From NCBI GenBank assembly GCA_038251885.1, contig JBBSAX010000006.1, forward strand, positions 1-53,071: a DNA stretch of 53,071 nucleotides, read 5' to 3'. Positions 49,432 to 53,071 of this stretch are shown here, in pieces. The notes beneath the pieces are model-generated. The model searched no databases. It worked only from the letters and a program-made list of their open reading frames with translations, and was not told the DNA's origin. Source of the DNA: JAHCHG01 sp038251885 (GTDB lineage Bacteria; Acidobacteriota; Blastocatellia; Pyrinomonadales; Pyrinomonadaceae). How positions within the stretch are numbered: position 1 is the stretch's first letter; each line of letters begins with the position of its first letter. The position numbers and the translations under genes were made by a program.

Positions 49432-50925
49432 TTAAACATCGCATCCGCCCAAAATGAAAACGTGAAAACAAGCGTTGACGTTGCCTTCGCGCAGAGCATC
49501 AACTATTCCCTGACCTTCCATCGTGGCGAGTTCCAACATTAAAAAATTCTGTTCTTCCGCCGTCATAAATTTGCGTGAAAGGTCGAACGTGCAGCCCGAA
49601 GTGTGCGGCGGCAGAGAACCCGGTCCTTTTACGACGTAGGAATTAGGATTGCCCTTGTTGAGTGAAATCTGATATTCCATCGAACGCGATAACGAAGTAA
49701 TACGCAACGGATAACCGAATTTTACGCGGTAATCTTTCGCCAGTTTTTCTAAAATCGGTTTTGCCGAAGGATGAAACATTCTGAGCATACGAATTTTCAT
49801 CTGCCGACGGTTACTTGTATCGTTCAAATCATATTTCTGCCCGTCATAATTGGCGGCAAGCTGCGATAAAATATTAAAATCCGTCGAACCCTGCGTAATC
49901 GTCTGACTGTATGGTTTATTTTCAAAACTAAAATTTGTGAAAGGATCGCCGCTCGAACTTCCCCCCACATCCAAAACGTAATCATCTGTTGCCATCGGCA
50001 GTTCGATGAGTTTTCCGGCAATTCGCTTTTCCGCAAGATCGGCAAAATCGAGCGGAATTTTATAACCTTTGCTTTGTAATTCTTTGATTTTTGCGGTTTG
50101 CGCGGCAAATCCTTGACGCAGTTGCGGCGGAATAATCTGTCCCGGCGGATCGTTTCCGGTCGGACCGTTTCGCTGTGCTTTTGAACGATCCATTTGCTTT
50201 TTAAAAAAATCGAGCGAAACATTCAAATCAATTTTTGCCACAGATGATTCCGAAGTAACGGCGGCGACATCGGAAGTATTCAATTCTTCTTCCTGCACAT
50301 CCCAAAATGTCATTATGTCGTCAATGTCCTGAGCATCGCCGCCGCCGAGCGGATCAATGACGCGAATCGGAATTGACGAAGCAGAACGAACCTGTGTTGT
50401 CGGTGTCGCCGTATTTCCGCCGGGTTTTTTGTAGATACGAACAAAAACTATTGTCACGACTGCCAGAAAAACGATTAAAAAGGTCGAGGCAACCGAACCG
50501 ATAATTAACCACGGCGGCTTTTTTGATTGTGGAGTTTGGATTACGGATTGCGGAATTTTCGTCGGCGAGGTTTCTTTTTTCTGTTCAATAATTTCGGATG
50601 TTTTTTGTGTTTTAACGGCAGATTTTTCGCTTTCTATTTCTACCGTAATATACGTTTCAACACCGAGTTTTACTGTGTCGCCATCTAAAACACGAATAGG
50701 TTTGTTTCCTACTTTTTCGCCGTTGAGAAAAGTTCCGTTGAGCGATTTTTCATCAACGACGAGAAGCATATCGCCGTCGCGGAAAAACGTCGTGTTGACA
50801 CGCGAAAGTCCGACATCATCAAGCGCGATATTTGCCGAATCGGTGCGCCCGATGGAAATTTCGTCTTCGACCGAAACCGTTCGGCTCTCGTCGCGTGTTT
50901 CAATTTTCAGCGTTATTTTTTTCAT
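49432..50925 (-). CDS. FHA-domain membrane protein with C-terminal M15/DUF5715-like peptidase domain
   Basis: The 497-residue protein has a cytoplasmic FHA domain (about 1-95; SIGRTDSANIALDDVGLSRV and SLNGTFLNGEKV) that binds phosphothreonine peptides. One membrane helix follows (about 138-163, LIIGSVASTFLIVFLAVV). A periplasmic linker leads to a C-terminal domain (about 380-497) like zinc D,D-peptidases of the M15 clan. SLSRSMEYQ, the His and Asp of HTSGCTFDLS (about 442) and the His of CFHVFIL (about 488) are the expected ligands. It may link phospho-signalling inside to cell-wall work outside. It lies between the zinc-ribbon and NorD-like genes. Confidence 0.82.
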   Translation of the reverse strand: MKKITLKIETRDESRTVSVEDEISIGRTDSANIALDDVGLSRVNTTFFRDGDMLLVVDEKSLNGTFLNGEKVGNKPIRVLDGDTVKLGVETYITVEIESEKSAVKTQKTSEIIEQKKETSPTKIPQSVIQTPQSKKPPWLIIGSVASTFLIVFLAVVTIVFVRIYKKPGGNTATPTTQVRSASSIPIRVIDPLGGGDAQDIDDIMTFWDVQEEELNTSDVAAVTSESSVAKIDLNVSLDFFKKQMDRSKAQRNGPTGNDPPGQIIPPQLRQGFAAQTAKIKELQSKGYKIPLDFADLAEKRIAGKLIELPMATDDYVLDVGGSSSGDPFTNFSFENKPYSQTITQGSTDFNILSQLAANYDGQKYDLNDTSNRRQMKIRMLRMFHPSAKPILEKLAKDYRVKFGYPLRITSLSRSMEYQISLNKGNPNSYVVKGPGSLPPHTSGCTFDLSRKFMTAEEQNFLMLELATMEGQGIVDALREGNVNACFHVFILGGCDV

Positions 50926-50931
50926 TAAAAT

Positions 50932-51138
50932 TTAAAGTTCGCGCAGTTTTGATTTATCCATCAACTTTGAAAAATCGTTAAAATGAAACATCGAATCATC
51001 TTTGCAGTTTTCGCAATAATAACTGACATCTTCGCCGAGATACATATCCTTCAAGTGAAAAGCAATAAGGCAGCCAAAACAACGCTGCGCCCGCATTCCA
51101 TAATCTTTTACTCTTTTGTCCAAGTCTGTTTCTTCCAT
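50932..51138 (-). CDS. Small zinc-ribbon protein
   Basis: The 68-residue protein has a CxxC pair (RCFGCLIAF and YYCENCKDD, about residues 19-22 and 42-45) that should bind one zinc. I do not recognise a named family. It is the first gene of the operon, ending 6 bases before the FHA gene start. An overlapping longer frame on the same strand is a shadow. Confidence 0.65.
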   Translation of the reverse strand: MEETDLDKRVKDYGMRAQRCFGCLIAFHLKDMYLGEDVSYYCENCKDDSMFHFNDFSKLMDKSKLREL

Positions 51139-51359
51139 AATTTTGAAGGCTAGTATAAATTATTGACCGCTCCGCTTGCAAAAGTCTGCGCGATATGTTG
51201 AAAATATAAATAAGCAATGTTGAAAGTATTTAGAACAATTCATTATATCCATCATCATCGGCACTAAAATTTGCGCCGACTATTCTTACTTTAAATAACA
51301 TCAGTAAAAATTGGTTTTGAAGCGTGAACTTTGAAAAAGGTTACGCTCTATTTGTATTT

Positions 51360-52223
51360 ATGACAGAGAAAAAATTAAAAATTGCATTACAAAAATCAGG
51401 ACGTTTGAGCGAAGATTCGCTTGTTCTGCTGAAAAAGTGCGGAATCGGCTTTTCAAACGGCTTAGGTAAACTTCGCTCGGAAGCAAACAATTTTCCGCTC
51501 GAAATTTTCTTTCTGCGCGATGATGACATTCCGCAATATGTCGAAGATGCGGTCGCCGACATCGGCATTGTCGGCGAAAATGTTTTGATGGAGGATGCAA
51601 GAAATGTTCAAATCATCGAAAATTTGGGCTTCGGCAAATGCCGCCTATCTTTGGCTGTGCCGAAATCCTTAGAATATAAAAACTTGCAAGATTTGAGCGA
51701 AAAAAAAATAGCTACGACTTATCCCAATATTTTGGGCAAATTTTTCGCAGAAAATAATGTAAAGACTGAAATTCACACTATCAGCGGCTCGGTCGAAATT
51801 GCACCGTCAATCGGTTTGGCAGACGCGATTTGCGATCTTGTAAGTTCTGGAAGCACATTATTTACGAACGGTTTGAAGGAAGTTGAAACGGTGATGAATT
51901 CTCAGGCAGTTTTGATCTCGCGCCCGAATTTAGAAGCAGATTTGCAAAAAATTTTAGATAAACTGCTTTTTCGTATCAATGCCGTAAATGCCGCAAAACA
52001 AAATAAATACATTTTATTAAACGCACCGGACGAAAAACTGGACGAAATAATTGCACTTCTGCCCGGAATGAAAAGCCCGACAGTGCTTCCTTTGGCTGAA
52101 AAAAACTGGAGTTCGGTTCATTCGGTAATCAAAGAAAATGATTTCTGGGAAGTCGTTGAAACCTTAAAAAATAAAGGAGCAGAAGGAATTCTCGTGCTTT
52201 CGATTGACCAAATGATTCAGTAA
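51360..52223 (+). CDS. hisG: ATP phosphoribosyltransferase (long form)
   Basis: The 287-residue enzyme catalyses the first step of histidine synthesis from ATP and PRPP. KLKIALQKSGRLSEDSL opens the catalytic domain. ADAICDLVSSGSTLFTNGLK (about 158-177) is the PRPP-binding signature. The last 75 residues form the regulatory HisG_C domain, so this is the histidine-inhibited hexameric form that needs no HisZ. I chose ATG 51360; a GTG at 51324 would add 12 unusual residues. hisD follows after 75 bases of simple repeats. Confidence 0.94.
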   Translation: MTEKKLKIALQKSGRLSEDSLVLLKKCGIGFSNGLGKLRSEANNFPLEIFFLRDDDIPQYVEDAVADIGIVGENVLMEDARNVQIIENLGFGKCRLSLAVPKSLEYKNLQDLSEKKIATTYPNILGKFFAENNVKTEIHTISGSVEIAPSIGLADAICDLVSSGSTLFTNGLKEVETVMNSQAVLISRPNLEADLQKILDKLLFRINAVNAAKQNKYILLNAPDEKLDEIIALLPGMKSPTVLPLAEKNWSSVHSVIKENDFWEVVETLKNKGAEGILVLSIDQMIQ

Positions 52224-52290
52224 AAATAATTGTGAATTGTGAATTGTAAATGGTGAATTATTAAGAAAAATAATCGTTTATTCGTAAATA
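52224..52290. repeat. Simple words TTGTGAATTGTGAATTG between hisG and hisD
   Basis: GTGAATTGTGAATTGTAAA repeats occupy the short gap between two genes of one operon. They belong to the same class of low-complexity spacer words as those before the NtrC-type gene (18913-19007) and cdsA (40521-40605). Confidence 0.5.
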
Positions 52291-52298
52291 TTAAACAA

Positions 52299-53071
52299 AT
52301 GAAAGTTATAAAATATCCGAAAAGAGAAGATTGGCAAAAAATTTTAACGCGTCCGACAATTGATACGAAATTTTTGGAACGCACGGTTGAAAATATTTTG
52401 AAGGACGTAAAAAATCACGGCGATGAAGCATTAAAACATTGTTCGCGCCAGTTTGATAATGTCGAACTGGATGATTTTGCAGTTTCGGCAGAAGAAATTG
52501 CCGAAGCGGAAAAAAGAGTTTCGAGTGAATTAAAAGATGCGATAATGCACGCAAAATCAAATATCGAAAAGTTTCACGCCGCGCAAGTTGAAACACCTGA
52601 AAAAATTGAAACGACGAAAGGCGTTTTTTGCTGGCGAAAGAGCGTAGCGATTGAAAAAGTCGGACTTTATGCTCCCGGCGGAACTGCACCGCTTTTTTCC
52701 AGCGTTTTGATGCTTGCAGTTCCGGCAAAACTCGCGGGTTGCAAGGAAATCATTCTGTGTTCGCCGCCCGATAAAAACGGCGAAATGAATGACGTAATTC
52801 TTTACACGGCAAAACTTTGCGGCGTTACGAAAATCTTCAAAATCGGCGGCGCACAAGCCGTCGGCGCGATGGCTTTTGGAACTGAAACCGTGCCGCGAAC
52901 TTACAAAATTTTCGGACCCGGGAATCAATTTGTCACTGAAGCAAAACAACAAATCGTCAAATTCGGCGCGGCAATTGATATGCCCGCCGGACCTTCGGAA
53001 GTCGCGGTTTTTGCCGATGAAACCTCAATTCCCGAATTTGTCGCCGCCGATTTGCTGTCGCAAGCCGAACA
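52299..53071 (+). CDS. hisD: Histidinol dehydrogenase, 3' end beyond the window
   Basis: The frame is open from ATG 52299 to the window edge, giving about 257 residues of a protein that is normally about 430. HisD oxidises histidinol to histidine in two NAD-dependent steps. IEKVGLYAPGGTAPLFSSVL, KIGGAQAVGAMAFGT and IFGPGNQFVTEAK are the diagnostic blocks. DMPAGPSEVAVFAD closes the visible part. It is second in the hisG-hisD operon. Confidence 0.95.
   Translation, partial: MKVIKYPKREDWQKILTRPTIDTKFLERTVENILKDVKNHGDEALKHCSRQFDNVELDDFAVSAEEIAEAEKRVSSELKDAIMHAKSNIEKFHAAQVETPEKIETTKGVFCWRKSVAIEKVGLYAPGGTAPLFSSVLMLAVPAKLAGCKEIILCSPPDKNGEMNDVILYTAKLCGVTKIFKIGGAQAVGAMAFGTETVPRTYKIFGPGNQFVTEAKQQIVKFGAAIDMPAGPSEVAVFADETSIPEFVAADLLSQAE

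Overview
This window looks like a chromosomal segment from a bacterium of the Acidobacteriota, most like the Blastocatellia/Pyrinomonadaceae. That placement is inference from gene style, not from a marker gene: many secreted proteins with short MKK signal peptides, TolB/PD40 repeats, VCBS-type repeats, a VIT-vWA protein, CarD, a multi-domain M28 peptidase, and moderate GC with AT-rich spacers. No rRNA, CRISPR array or prophage is visible. There is one tRNA, a Leu(CAA) gene.

Layout. 0-6.5 kb: secreted and metabolic genes (PD40 protein, a small secreted protein overlapping an M28 peptidase, dapF, an M24 peptidase). 6.5-12.9 kb: accessory DNA with an orphan AT-rich gene, a REP-associated (RAYT-type) transposase flanked by REP-like hairpins, a secreted hydrolase, a membrane protein, and an HNH two-gene cassette lying between an intact DUF72 gene and a decayed copy of its 3' end. 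12.9-18.2 kb: a four-gene operon of membrane protein, EF-hand protein, ECF sigma factor and a di-haem cytochrome peroxidase with VCBS repeats. 18.2-22.7 kb: a methyltransferase, an NtrC-type regulator convergent with an HD-GYP protein, tRNA-Leu and a folate enzyme. 23-31.8 kb: the VIT-vWA protein, mscL, Ppx/GppA, a CBS protein, a SixA-like phosphatase, a PhoB/PhoR pair preceded by an 11-bp-periodic PHO-box-like array, and carD. 31.9-35.2 kb: queF, an exonuclease, pyrE, an ASCH protein and truA. 35.3-38.7 kb: an AT-rich two-gene unit behind its own consensus promoter. 38.7-46.2 kb: a nucleotidyltransferase, DUF952, uppS-cdsA, a GH3 glucosidase, two tandem paralogs and a DUF433/DUF5615 toxin-antitoxin pair. 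46.2-51.1 kb: an operon of zinc-ribbon, FHA-M15-like and NorD-like vWA proteins. 51.3 kb to the end: hisG and a cut-off hisD.

The strongest candidate for an undescribed system is the pair at 35346-38709. Its first protein joins a type I methylase-like domain that has lost its catalytic motifs, a specificity-subunit-like DNA recognition domain and a C-terminal histidine-kinase-like ATPase. Its second is a receiver protein with an unknown C-terminal domain. I infer a DNA-sensing two-component system, possibly a defence system.

A second theme is the spacers. At least eleven hold long inverted repeats of different sequence but the same build (arms of about 14-45 bp). Several run into coding sequence, so some protein ends are repeat-derived. 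Other unusual architectures are a BON-like domain inside an M28 peptidase and a VIT-vWA protein carrying both a TonB-receptor-plug-like and a TonB-C-like segment.
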